A stretch of 36,089 nt of DNA, taken from positions 1-36,089 of the forward strand of contig JBBHKE010003022.1 of NCBI GenBank assembly GCA_037447655.1, read 5' to 3'. Positions 11,040 to 21,300 of the stretch are shown here, piece by piece. The position numbers were made by a program, and so were the translations under genes. Source of the stretch: Zygnema cylindricum. Taxonomy: Eukaryota; Streptophyta; Zygnematophyceae; Zygnematales; Zygnemataceae. Below the pieces are notes generated by a model. That model was not told the origin of the DNA. It made no database searches and saw only the letters and a program-made list of their open reading frames with translations. The stretch's first letter is position 1; each line of letters opens with the position of its first letter.

Positions 11040-11565
11040 TAAAGTGGTGATGAATGAATTGAAAAACAAGTAGATGAAAATATTTGCACTTTAGTCAGAA
11101 TCTTAAATCAAAGCCTTAAAATATTTGAAACTGTGGTTGTCATGAGAGGGAGAAAGAGAGAAAGAGGTGGGGGGAATGAACAGAGGGGAATGAAGTGTCT
11201 CTTTGTTTTGTCCAAATGAATACTTGCATCCATTTTTTTATATTCATGCTTTATTTATTTTCTGTTTTCATCTATTTAACCATTACTTGATAAAAAACTT
11301 CTTTGAGCCAAATGAACTCGTCAAAGAAAATGCATACTTTTTGCTATTAAAGGAAAACAAGCAGCGAAAAATGCTTTGTAGCAAAACTAAAAACAGTGAC
11401 AAATAAATAGAAAAATATGTAGGTGAAATTGTGTGCACTGTGTTCCACTCAGAATCTTAAATCAAAGCTTTCAAATATTTGAAGCTTGTGGTTGTCATGA
11501 GAGGGAGAGGAGAGAGAAAGAGGTGGGGGAAAGAAGTGTCTCTTCGTTTTGTCCAAATTAGTATA
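11040..11565. repeat. direct duplication, unit about 350 bp
   Basis: The stretch at about 11090-11212 recurs at about 11450-11562. It includes CAGAATCTTAAATCAAAG, then GTGGTTGTCATGAGAGGGAG, a GA-rich tract, and GAAGTGTCTCTT.GTTTTGTCCAAA. The sequence before it (AAATA.GTAGATGAAA) and after it (TTTATTTAT.TTCTGTT) also recurs. The copies have diverged by substitutions and small indels. Confidence 0.8.
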
Positions 11566-12609
11566 AAAAAAAAAAATTCATTCTTTATTTATATTCTGTT
11601 GCATTTATTTGTCCAAGAAGAAGAGAGATATGACAGAGAACTAGGAGTTAAAATAGAGAAAGGGGAGAGGAAAATAAGCAAATGTTATAGAAACCTAACT
11701 TCATTGATTTCCGCCCTTTTTCGTCACTTCACCTTTATTCAACTTGTTCGATTCATCTTTTCACCTTTTCATCGATAGAGAGAAGGTGGGAGAGAGGAAG
11801 GGAGAGGGAGGGACGGGATAGAGGGAGGGGGGAGGGGAGAGAGCATTTCAACAGTCATTTTTGTCGCTTTGACTTACATCTGGGCATTTTTTGGAATTAC
11901 TTAATTGGACATCATGTTGATGGTTATTCAATTGGCCATGTAACATAAACAATAAATACAATATAAAGAAAAACAATGACACACTAGAGACAGGAGAAAA
12001 AGAAAAAACAAATCAACTCTATGATAAAGCACGTACATTACTCCTAGAAAACCTCTAAAAACCCTTAAAAAACCCATGGGTCATAAACCAACCCAAACCC
12101 TCAACCCCGAAAACGCTTAAAAACAACATTGGACATAAACGAACCTGTTTGCATTCCTCAAGTGTAGTCGTGACGCTTTTCTGGTATAAGCAATTGGTTC
12201 ATTCCGCGCCACCCGGTGCACATTGATGATATTTGTCGTTCCGACCTTTAGTGTGGACTTGTTTTAGGTTTTGAGCCAACGGCCCAGTTTGTCTTTTCGA
12301 CGTTGTGTATAGCGCTGTTTTTTAGTGCTATTGTAGTTTGGTTTTGGTACTTGTTTTAGTTTTTATTGCTTTTAGTGTTGCTTAGCTAGTGTAGTTTCTG
12401 TTCTTTTGAATTTTTCCAACTGTAGCCTTTAATGGTAGTAAACATTTTTACATTTCCACTCTCGTTTTGTACATAGATGGTTTAACCATCGCGATATTGA
12501 TAATAAAATCTTCACATTTCGCTAAAACAAAATCTGACACCAAATATTAAGACTCATACTAATAATACAAATACTAATAAAACGATATTTAGTTTTTCTA
12601 GGGTTTTTA
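11566..12609. other. gene-free stretch, purine-rich at 11765-11840
   Basis: A G/A-rich tract lies at 11765-11840. The rest is AT-rich with no coding evidence on either strand. Confidence 0.45.
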
Positions 12610-12960
12610 GTAATGTTGTGTATCGAAGGTCCCTAACCGATATTCTATCTACCTAATTGGGTACTTGATAATCGATATATCGTGAGGAGGCAAATATCGC
12701 AATATTTTTGCGATATATTGGTTGATAATTCAATATACTTTTTACCACGATATATCGAAGTTGACGCTAGGTCAATTTTTTTTCAAAAGCCCCTCCCCCC
12801 CCCCCCCCCCCCCCCCCCTTTGGGGGCCCCCCGGGGGGGGGGGGGGGGGGGGGGGGGGGGACCCTACGATTTTTTTGTACTTTTTCCGTACGGCTTTCCG
12901 TACCATATCGAGGCCTTTGACCGATCGATAAACGATATATTGAATTTGTGAGGAATTGTG
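12610..12960. mobile_element. decayed element with CGATATATCG repeats (hAT-like, related to 23621-25154)
   Basis: TAATGTTGTGTATCG at 12610 resembles the end of the intact element (TAGTGTTGGGTATCG). It is followed by many CGATATATCG-type motifs, and TTGGGTACTTGATAATCG is nearly the inverse of AGTACCCAATAATCG in the intact element. The other end is not recognisable, and a homopolymer block interrupts the middle. Confidence 0.4.
12795..12860. repeat. poly-C / poly-G palindrome
   Basis: Twenty-four C, then TTTGGGGGCCCCCC, then twenty-eight G. The two runs are mutually complementary, and each strand could also form G-quadruplex or i-motif structures. It may be real or an assembly/sequencing artefact. 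Confidence 0.9.
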
Positions 12961-13085
12961 GAATTGAAAATTTGAGAATTGGAGGATTGGGAAATGGAGA
13001 ATTGGATATTTTTTGAGAATCCGAGAATTCATGAATTGGAATAATTGAGAGTTAAAGAATTGGGGAATTGGGAGATTTAGAGTTT
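12946..13085. repeat. degenerate GGAATTG array
   Basis: About a dozen variants of GAATTGG/GGAATTGRGA in tandem (GAGAATTGGAGGATTGG, GAATTGGGGAATTGGGAG and others). A decayed short-period satellite with no coding content. Confidence 0.75.
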
Positions 13086-13310
13086 TTACTATAAGTAATT
13101 TCACATTAAAGCTAACACTAAGATATACATATACCCATCATACAGTACACAATATAATTTAATGTACACTATACTACCTATACTACATATTGTAAACAGA
13201 TTTTATTTTCTATATGATAAACATTGTAGCATGACATAGTACACGCCCATCGTTGTTAGAACTAACGACACTACTTCCAAGTAGTGTCTCTTTGGCTCAT
13301 GATTGTAAAT

Positions 13311-13532
13311 TACACCGCGAATCGCTATTAGGGTTAATCACGCTAATTTGGTGCCCTTAAATTTTTACCCAAAATCTTAAATAGAGTGATTAATTATATT
13401 TAAAAAAACCCTAAAAAACAAATTAGAGTGACTGATTTCCTTCAAAATCCCCAAATTCCCAATTAGTGTTGATCACACTAATTGTTATTTAATACTAAAT
13501 ATTTGTTAACGCTAATAGCGATTCGCGGTGTA
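13311..13532. mobile_element. MITE with ~25-bp terminal inverted repeats, TA flanks (copy 1)
   Basis: The ends are TA-CACCGCGAATCGCTATTAG and the exact complement CTAATAGCGATTCGCGGTG-TA, 218 bp between the TA dinucleotides, and no ORF. The interior (AATTCCCAATTAGTG, AACCCTAAAAAA, TAGAGTGATTAATTATA) is shared in reverse orientation with the copy at 16373. Size, TIRs and a TA target fit a Tc1/mariner-type non-autonomous element; the TIR is not the classical Stowaway sequence. Confidence 0.85.
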
Positions 13533-14705
13533 GCATTAGTAACGAAAAATCGATAAAAATATCGCTTCCGATACATGCCGAAGCACTCGGCCAAAGGAGT
13601 AAGGACTACCCAAATCCCTATTAGGCCCACGGTTAAAAAGTGTGAAAAAGTAAAAAACGCGTAAAACACTATACTCATAGCCTGTTCCCACACCGGAAAA
13701 AAATTCACTTCCGCACTAGACAGGCGTTCGAATAATGTACGGCTTTCAGAGCACCGACTTTGTTGTTCTTCGGAAGTTCCCGGAAAACCGTACAAACGAA
13801 CTTCCTCAAAATATTTGAGGATATTGAAGTCGGGTTAAGGTTGTGTCTTTCTTTGAAACAGGCCAAGTGGCCAACGGTAAACCCAAAAGCTGACGAAGCA
13901 AAAACAACACCTGAACGGCTATTTCATTGTAATCGCGCGAAAAAGCTGCAGGACTTTGAACCACCGTCGTCGTCCTTCGAACATTAGTAAGTTTGAAAAA
14001 CCGCAGGTTTGTTTTCGCGCCTATGTTTGATGACGTGGATGCGTGTGACGTGTCACAGGACACCTTCAATCGGAGTTACGTGCCGAAATTTTGGTGTGAA
14101 CAAGACCCGTTTTCCGATGAGTTCTGGGAAAATCATCGGAATAGGCAAAAAGTTACAAATGCTCCGGTAGGGAACAGGCTATCAATCACTACGTACTCTG
14201 CGTGCATTAAACCATAGTTCCAAAGTAGGCGTTTTTATGGTAGGCCTTTGGTCGGCGCCTTTATCGTAAGTTGTGTTATGGGCTTTTCATGTGATCTTCT
14301 TAGATCGCTACTTTGATCAGCGACCGTCCGATCATCCGAATCTGACGGTGTAAATTAATTTTTTTGGTCCAATTTTTGGTCCGAATATTTTAATTGGTCC
14401 GAATAGGTCCGAATACAATATGGGTCTTAAGGTAATATTGTATGTTTTGCATACAATAGGCATATTGTATGGGCCTACTTTCACCTACTTTTGAACTATG
14501 CATTAAACGACTTTTAAATTACGGAAGGACCACACACAGCGTTTCCAAATTTCCATACTATTTCGCACGGAAAAAATGTGGTCAGAGCAAAGGTCGGTTT
14601 GCGCGATGCGATGACCCGAAAAAAAAATCATATATATACTTGCGTGAACGTCAGTCGGTTGCGGTATCGTTGCAGAAAAAACTCGTACGATTACTATTTG
14701 ATTCC
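13533..14705. other. gene-free stretch, CpG-richer than its surroundings
   Basis: Open frames here are short and unrecognised. At 14340-14420 GGTCCGAATA is repeated in close succession. The base composition resembles the transposon interiors around it, so this is probably older mobile DNA. Confidence 0.4.
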
Positions 14706-14944
14706 AAAAAAATGAGCGTCGTCACGCGCGACGAAATCGAGCCACGCTATTACGAATCAACATACTTACATTGACAGCGAAATGTTAGGATATTGGGCGA
14801 ATCGGCGTCAGCTGAAATCGTGCAGTCAAATTTTTGTTCGGTTCGCGTCAGTTATGTTTTGTTTCGTTCGGTACTGTACTTTTGTGTCGGTTCGGTTTGG
14901 TGCGAGCGCCGACCGGTATTCATTTGTTCGAGTCGCACGCTGGT

Positions 14945-15631
14945 CAGAGGTCGCAAACGGTAAACCGAAACCGTGACCGACCGTTAACCGACCGCCCGCG
15001 CCGGATCCGGAACGGATTCAGTTGCAAAATTTTGGGGGTCGAGCGGTTACGGTCGGTTGACTCACCTGGAAAAAAAAACGGTCAGTTACGGTCGGTCAAA
15101 CAAAAAACAAAAAAAAATGAAAATTTTGTACTTATTTTTTCCAACATTATTGTTCTTTGTACTTTTGGTATAGTGGAAGTACGTGGCATCATGATTAGCG
15201 TCGCAAATCTGACACGGTACTGAAGTAAGCTATTTATTTCGCAAATCAAAGGGAACGCGACAAAGCGTCGCAAATCTGACACGGTAGTACACTATTCATT
15301 TCGCAAATCTTAAGCAACGCGACAAAGCGTCGCAAATCTGACACGGTAGTAACACTATTCATTTCGCAAATCTTAAGGAACGCGACAAATCGTAATTATT
15401 GGCTTATTCCGTCGTACATTGATTAATTTTGTACTTTTTCGGTTACGGGCGGGCACGGTTAGTCGCGAAAAATCAAGATTCAGTTAATTTTTTTTTTCGT
15501 AAACGACGGTCGGTTAACGGTTAACAATTTTGGAGCGTGACAAAACTCGGTCGGGCGTCGGTTACTCAGATTTTGAAAAAAAAAAAACGGTCGGTTTCGG
15601 GTATGATTTTTTTTGACTTTTGCGACCTCTG
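14945..15631. mobile_element. hAT-type non-autonomous element, 687 bp, TSD ACGCTGGT
   Basis: The ends are CAGAGGTCGCAAA and its exact complement. An 8-bp direct repeat, ACGCTGGT, sits immediately outside both ends (14937-14944 and 15632-15639). An 8-bp TSD with a CAG-start TIR is the signature of hAT elements. Subterminal regions contain many copies of (T)ACGGTCGGT/ACCGACCGT, likely transposase-binding repeats. There is no transposase ORF, so it depends on an autonomous partner. Perfect TSDs point to a fairly recent insertion. Confidence 0.92.
15198..15389. repeat. three ~63-bp tandem units inside the hAT element
   Basis: Units at 15198-15264, 15265-15326 and 15327-15389 each begin GCGTCGCAAATCTGACACGG, contain ATTTCGCAAATC and end AACGCGACAAA. 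Each carries inverted GTCGC/GCGAC, echoing the terminal GGTCGCAAA. Units 2 and 3 are nearly identical; unit 1 is more diverged. Confidence 0.92.
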
Positions 15632-15826
15632 ACGCTGGTCGATTGCGAGGAAATGTTGGTTCGCGAAGCGTGACGCGATTTTTTCGTCCGCGGAAGTAAT
15701 TTATGTGTACGACAAAGCGGCAATACCTTTGTACGACCGATCCTGCTACGATCTTGTTAATGAAAGTATGTTGATTCGTAAATAGCGTGGCTCGATTTCG
15801 TCGCGCGTGACGACGCTCATTTTTTT

Positions 15827-16340
15827 CATTTAATTTCAAATGATATTTTTACGCCGGTTCGTTTTATTATAAAAGTTTATTTCGTTTCGTGCGTTATAAT
15901 ATTTCCGTACGAGACTTATAGTACTTTCAGTTTCAATAGGTTTCGTTTCACTTAGCGCCTAAGTTCAATGTAGACGATTCAATTTCAGTTTTGCGGCTAA
16001 GTGCTCTCACCGCGGAGCTCACATAACGACAAAAAGTTACTGTCTGCAACCATTTTATTTACATGTGGTCGCCGCAGTTTTGTTACCTTAAACGCTCGCC
16101 GGCCGTGTGAATTGCTAATTTTATTATGACGGTCGACGTTCGCAAGCGCGGCAAAATTTTAAGCGGTGAAACAATATTATGAAAGTCAAAGATGTCCAAC
16201 CGATTGACCGTCAAATTTATACTCAACGGTACTTTATTTGTACCAATGTGTACTTCAAACGTACGTTTTTTGACAAAATGACGTAAGTGACTGTGCGCAA
16301 CCAAAACAGTCACTGTCATGATCAATTCCCTTCCCTAAAA
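15827..16340. other. gene-free stretch
   Basis: CpG-containing sequence with no supported ORF or repeat between the inverted-repeat element and the MITE cluster. Confidence 0.45.
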
Positions 16341-16369
16341 CATTAACACTAATAGCGATACATGGTGTA
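16341..16369. mobile_element. MITE end fragment (same family)
   Basis: ATTAACACTAATAGCGATA then CATGGTG-TA is a right-hand terminal sequence of the family. No matching left end was found upstream. With the next copy it forms a back-to-back palindrome around 16370. Confidence 0.6.
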
Positions 16370-16372
16370 CTG

Positions 16373-16593
16373 TACACCGCCAATCGCTATTAGCGTGTAG
16401 GTTTGATTAGCGTATACTATTATTTAGCGTGGTGTACGGTAATTGGGAATTTGGAAATTTTGGAAGAAATCGATTACTCTATTTAGGAATTAGGGTTTTT
16501 TTTAAATAGTGTGGATAATTATATTTGAGAATAATAACAAAAAAAAGCGGGACGGGATTAGCGTACACAACGCTAATAGCGATTGGCGGTTTA
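16373..16593. mobile_element. MITE copy 2, 221 bp
   Basis: TA-CACCGCCAATCGCTATTAG at the left and CTAATAGCGATTGGCGGTT-TA at the right. The interior matches copy 1 (13311) in inverted orientation, for example AATTGGGAATTTGG, ATTACTCTATTTA, AGGGTTTTTTTTAAAT. No ORF. Confidence 0.85.
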
Positions 16594-16601
16594 CTGTACA
16601 G

Positions 16602-17124
16602 TACACCGTGAATCGCTATTAGCGTAATGAAATAGATAGCGTAATGAAACAATTAGCGTTATTTACGCTAATTGGGAATGTCGTTTTTTTTCGAAATAAT
16701 TTTTATTCTAATTTTTCGTACACTCTAATTTGTAAACTGCTTTGTAAAAATTTTCGGTGCAGAATATCTCCACACTACAATATGTGGATATACGAAATTG
16801 TTCAAATCGTACGCCGTCGCGTTTTTTTGACATCCGCGAATGCCGGAAAATATTTACGCAATTACATGTTAGCGCGACTACGGGGCAGCGTGAATATCTT
16901 TTCTGTACTTTTTTACTTGAAAAAAGTACAAAAAGTACGTATCTGACAGACCGTACATCACACAATTTATAATGGCACTTTATTAGAGTTATGAATCCTA
17001 TTTAATGGGCTACCTCAAATAACGTGTAGAAACATTTAGAATGTTTAATTCTATTTGAGAATTTGCCGAAAAAAACAGGGTACCTCAATTAGCGTCCAAC
17101 ACGCTAATAGCGATTCACGGTGTA
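16602..17124. mobile_element. MITE copy 3, 523 bp, with internal insertion
   Basis: Perfect ends: TA-CACCGTGAATCGCTATTAG and CTAATAGCGATTCACGGTG-TA. It keeps family sequence near both ends (GCTAATTGGGAATG; CTCAATTAGCGT) but is about 300 bp longer than copies 1 and 2. The extra interior has no match in them and includes a hairpin, GTACTTTTTTACTTG facing AAAAAAGTAC, at 16906-16930. Confidence 0.8.
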
Positions 17125-18180
17125 GCTGCCGAAAGATAATCTGCCTGGACAGGCTGTCAAAAATTTGAATTGCGCAGGGTCAAAAAACTGGATCTAATCG
17201 CACAAAGAAAAATGAGATTGGACGGCTACGATTGTTTTATTTCATAGGGCGATAAATAATTTTCAGAGCCTTGGAACCATATTTCTACCTACGTGGGTAA
17301 TACCAGGGCCAAGGAAAAAATTTCCAAAGTATGAACGCACCGACAAAGTAGTGAAATAAACCTTTGCGAACGTTTTAAAACATGTCGAAAAATTGCCTTG
17401 TTTCATATGAACTTTGTTAGTAAAGCAAGCTCTATTACTGGTTAAATACTCACACGCGGTTTTGTCATTCCTGATTCGCTGTCCAACTGAATTATTTTCT
17501 CAGCGGAAAATGCGGCCACGCGGTTTGAGATTTGAAATAATCGAAGGTCCAGTGCAACTGGTTTTCGTGACCAGACTTCAAAAGACTTATTATTTTTTTC
17601 TATTTGAACTCTGAGTGTCGATAAGTGCATACTTCTTCGACTGACGTTCGGTGAATCCGATATTTACACGTGTAAATATATTGCCTAAAAATCTGATCTC
17701 CGTACGTTCCGCCATCAAAGGGACAGCGTGGCTTCCGGAAAGGCTTCATACTTTGCTGCCGCGTCAGTACACGCCGACACGTGAAGGGGCTAAAAATCTG
17801 GTTATAAAACCTTTTACAATTTCCAAACATCCAGCGCGGCGAATCCTTATTGGATGTTACACCATAAAGTACTGTACGACGCGATTGTGTTTTTTTTGAA
17901 TACATTTATTTGATCTGCAGTACAGTACTGTACTTTCCTCCGCTCCTAACGCAGCCGGTGTACCTTTGTCCTTACCCTGTCCGTGTAGTTTACCATTTTC
18001 TACACCTCAGTGCAGTAAAGTGCTGGACTGACAGTGTAGATCCTGTCTACCGCCAAAGCTGCAGTCAGCTGTAGATTCAACTCCGGTGTTTCCTCCACTG
18101 CTTAGAGGAGTCATTTTCTCAACAATCGCCCTACTTATTCCTTAGACATATTCCACGGTATTGTTCGCCTTGGATAATCA
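17125..18180. other. gene-free stretch upstream of the desaturase
   Basis: No exon supported. Contains a CAGTACAGTACTGTAC palindrome at 17918-17933. The desaturase promoter must lie in its right part, but I see no clear TATA box. Confidence 0.45.
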
Positions 18181-18263
18181 AAGAGAGGGAGGGAGAGAGA
18201 GGGCGAGAGAGAGGGAGAGAGAGATAGCCAAAGAAGGGAGAGGCACTGAGAGAGAGAGAGAGC

Positions 18264-18298
<35 letters not shown>

Positions 18299-18300
18299 CG
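18181..18300 (+). repeat. (GA)n polypurine tract in the desaturase leader
   Basis: Almost pure G/A for 120 bp, with a long uninterrupted (GA)n run ending five bases before the ATG. Plant GAGA-binding (BBR/BPC) factors use such sites; a regulatory role is inference. Confidence 0.85.
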
Positions 18301-21300
18301 ATGGGACGAGGAGGCTCTTCAGCTAAAGCGGATGTGGTTGATCAAGGATGTAGTCCGGCTTTACCTTCTCCAGAATTGAAGGGATTGCCAGGATCCTTAA
18401 CTGATAAAAAAGAAAGGAGTGGAAGAGTGATAACTGTGAAGGAACTGGAGCTTCATAATACTTTGGAAGACTGCTGGATAGCAGTTTCCGGAAAGGTCCG
18501 CTTCCCCTATGCTACAAATTATGCTGAAGAGTGTCAAATTATCTTAAGCTTTGTCAATTTTTATGTCACATTGCCTTGTTATTATTCGTTACATTCATAG
18601 CTTTTTTTATCTTAGGCCGTTTACTGATTTCATAATTGATATGATTTCCTTTTTTTAGTGTGGTTCTGAAATGTTTTTTCCTGAAGAGTTACATTGTTTG
18701 AGGTTCTATTGAATTTTTGTTTCAATCTGTGAAATGTGAAACCACTACCAGACAAAAGACCACATGTCTGGATTCTGAAACTACTAAAAATCCGAGACGT
18801 TAATTGTGCACCGTACAATTTCTGACGCAAAATCTAACGGACGAGGGTGATGGTTTTGAATTGTTCCTCTGACAGGTGTACGATGTCTCCAGTTGGATCC
18901 AGAGGCATCCAGGGGGTCTGTTGCCTATTTTGGATACAGCTGGACAGGACGCAACTGACGCTTTCATTGCCTTTCATCCAGCAAGGGTAAGAGGGAGAGG
19001 GAGTGGAGGAATAGTGTGAGGGTGGGGGAGGGAGAGTGAAGGAGGGAGGAGGGAGGGAGAGAAGGAGAGGGTGAGGGGTTTTTGATTCTGTAGACTGTAT
19101 TACAATCGACTGAATTATTAATGTGAGTCTGGACTTGCGATAAAATTTTGGTTTTTTTTATTTTCGGCTTAGGAGCTGCATTGCCTTAACTCTGAAAGAC
19201 TTAGCTCCTGGCGGATGCCTTATGGGAAATGTTTCTTACTGCACTGGCTCCTGGAGTAGGGCAGGTGAATTTTGAGATGAAGGTCTCAGCGTTTAGGATG
19301 TATTTGGTATGATTATGGGTCTGTGGTGTATTTGACAGGTAGATCATGAAATTTTTTCCGGTCCGGAGAAGTGAGTTTATGAGTCTCTACATTGCTGTAG
19401 TGAAGCAAATCAAGAAAATGTCAGAAAATAGAATGGATTCTACAACGGTGGTTGTAGTTTGTGAATAACATTCGTGGAAGTAGATGAGAATTGAAGGCTT
19501 GCGTTGTGTTCTGGTTACTGACGTATAGGTTACTGCAGGTCGATTAGTTGACTGTTTCTTCGTATTATTATGATTGCAGGTCAATTGACTGATTGCCTTT
19601 TTATATTAATGTTACTGCAGATTGCTGGTTTGACTGTTTTTGTGTTATTGTTACTGCAAGCTGATCATTTTACCATTTTTTTCTGCTATACTTTCCACAG
19701 GTGAAAAACTTGCTGCCTAAGTATTACGAAGGAGAGCTGGAGCCCACTGAGGTCGCACCATTGACGGCCGATTTTAGGAAACTTAGACAGGAGCTAGAAG
19801 ACGCTGGTCTTTTTGAGACCAACTACAATTTCTACTACAAGCAGTTAGTTATATTTGTCCCTCTTTTCATTCTCGCTATAGCAGGAGTACTTTACAGCAA
19901 AAGTGTAACTGTTCACATTTTGTCGGCTGTCCTATTAGCCATGATGTGGAATATGAGCAGTTTCTTCGGACATGACTTAGGTCACAATGGAATTACAAAG
20001 AACCGTAAATTGGACAGCTTCTATGGACTTATAGCAGGAAATATTCTTACTGGAGTTGGTCTCTCCTGGTGGAAGGTATTTTTCTCATCCTGGACCCTCT
20101 GTCATGTCACATGTTTTAGTATTTTTACTGAAATTGAGCCTTCCTGCAATTCTTTTTAGAGGAAAGCTTGACTATCACCACCTTACAAAGTCTCTAAATC
20201 TTTAAATAACTGTTCATGGCTGTATTCCCCGGCTCTTGTTTCTGATAAAGGCAGTCTTTTTGGCTGTGCTGCAGATTATTTTTTCTGTTTTTCACTCCGT
20301 CTCTCTGTCTCTTCTCTCTCCCTCTTTCTTCAGTTATTAATTTTCAAAAGTTTACCTGACTCTCAATGACAGAGCACTCACAATGTCCACCACATTGTGT
20401 GCAACAGCCTCGAGTATGACCCCGATATTCAACATATTCCTCTTATGGCTGTATCCAAGGAGGTTTTTGGTTCTTATTATTCCTTTTATCACTTTCGCCG
20501 AATAACGTTCGACGCCGTTGCTCGATTTTTAGTGTCATATCAGCATCTCACTTTTTACCCGATTATGGGTATCGCCAGAATCAATCTTTATGCTCAATCT
20601 CTTATGCATATCTTTTCCAAACATAAGATTGAAAATCGCAGTCTCGACCTTTTCTGTCTCGGTCTTTTCTGGTTTTGGTTTTCGGCGTTGCTCTCTGCCT
20701 TACCAAAGTAAGATGATTTCTCTTTAACGCCTTTATTTTAATATTTTATTTTATGTGGGAAAAGAGAAAATTGGTTCTAGTAGATGGTTTATCTTGTTTA
20801 GCAGGATATGAGATCTGGTGTCTATTTTGGGGTAGACTGTAAATGAACATTCAAATAGAGTTTCTCTGTCAGTCATTATATTTGGTAATGGTGTAATTAA
20901 TGTTCCTCAAGGTCGGGTATGTTTTGGTTATTAACATCTTTCTTTCTGGATGCTTGTTTTTTGAAGTAGGCCTTGTCATTTGGTTTCCTTGTTTATAGTT
21001 TCTTGTATCTTGAGTTTTATGTCATTATATTTCTGTGAAAATGACATTTAACTATTCCCCTTTTTTTCTGTCTTTAAAACAGTCCATGGGAGAGAGCCGC
21101 ATACTTTTTTGTATCTATGCTTACTTGTGGACTTCTTCATGTACAGGTAATCCCCTTTTTCTTTATTTGAAAAACTGTTTCAAAAGCTTGTTTCTGATCC
21201 TTGTTATATCTTTTTTTTTTGTTGTTTGTCTGTGAATTGCCCGTTTGCAATTCATTGGCTCTGAAAAACTGTTTGGAAAGTTGAATCTTTTATTATTTCT

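Larger units (their letters stand above)
14706..15826. mobile_element. element or palindrome bounded by 67/68-bp inverted repeats
   Basis: The arm at 14706-14772 (AAAAAAATGAGCGTCGTCAC...CATACTTACATT) pairs with 15759-15826 over 67/68 bases with one mismatch and one single-base indel. The spacer is about 990 bp, of which 687 bp is the inserted element at 14945-15631, so the pre-insertion spacer was about 300 bp. No target-site duplication is evident outside the arms. It looks like a second, older DNA transposon (TIR family undetermined) that served as host for the hAT insertion. Confidence 0.8.

Noticed and set aside
12682-13104. Overlapping frames encoding poly-Pro and poly-Gly
   Set aside because: They are translations of the poly-C/poly-G tract, not genes.
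14782-15223. Plus-strand open frames of 64-129 codons
   Set aside because: They lie across the boundary of the hAT element and change character at the insertion site; no transposase motif is present.
15198-15389. CRISPR-like array
   Set aside because: Only three units, no unique spacers between them, in a eukaryotic context and inside a transposon; they are plain tandem repeats.
18161-18379. Arg/Glu-repeat open frame over the (GA)n tract
   Set aside because: It is a microsatellite translation, out of frame with the desaturase.
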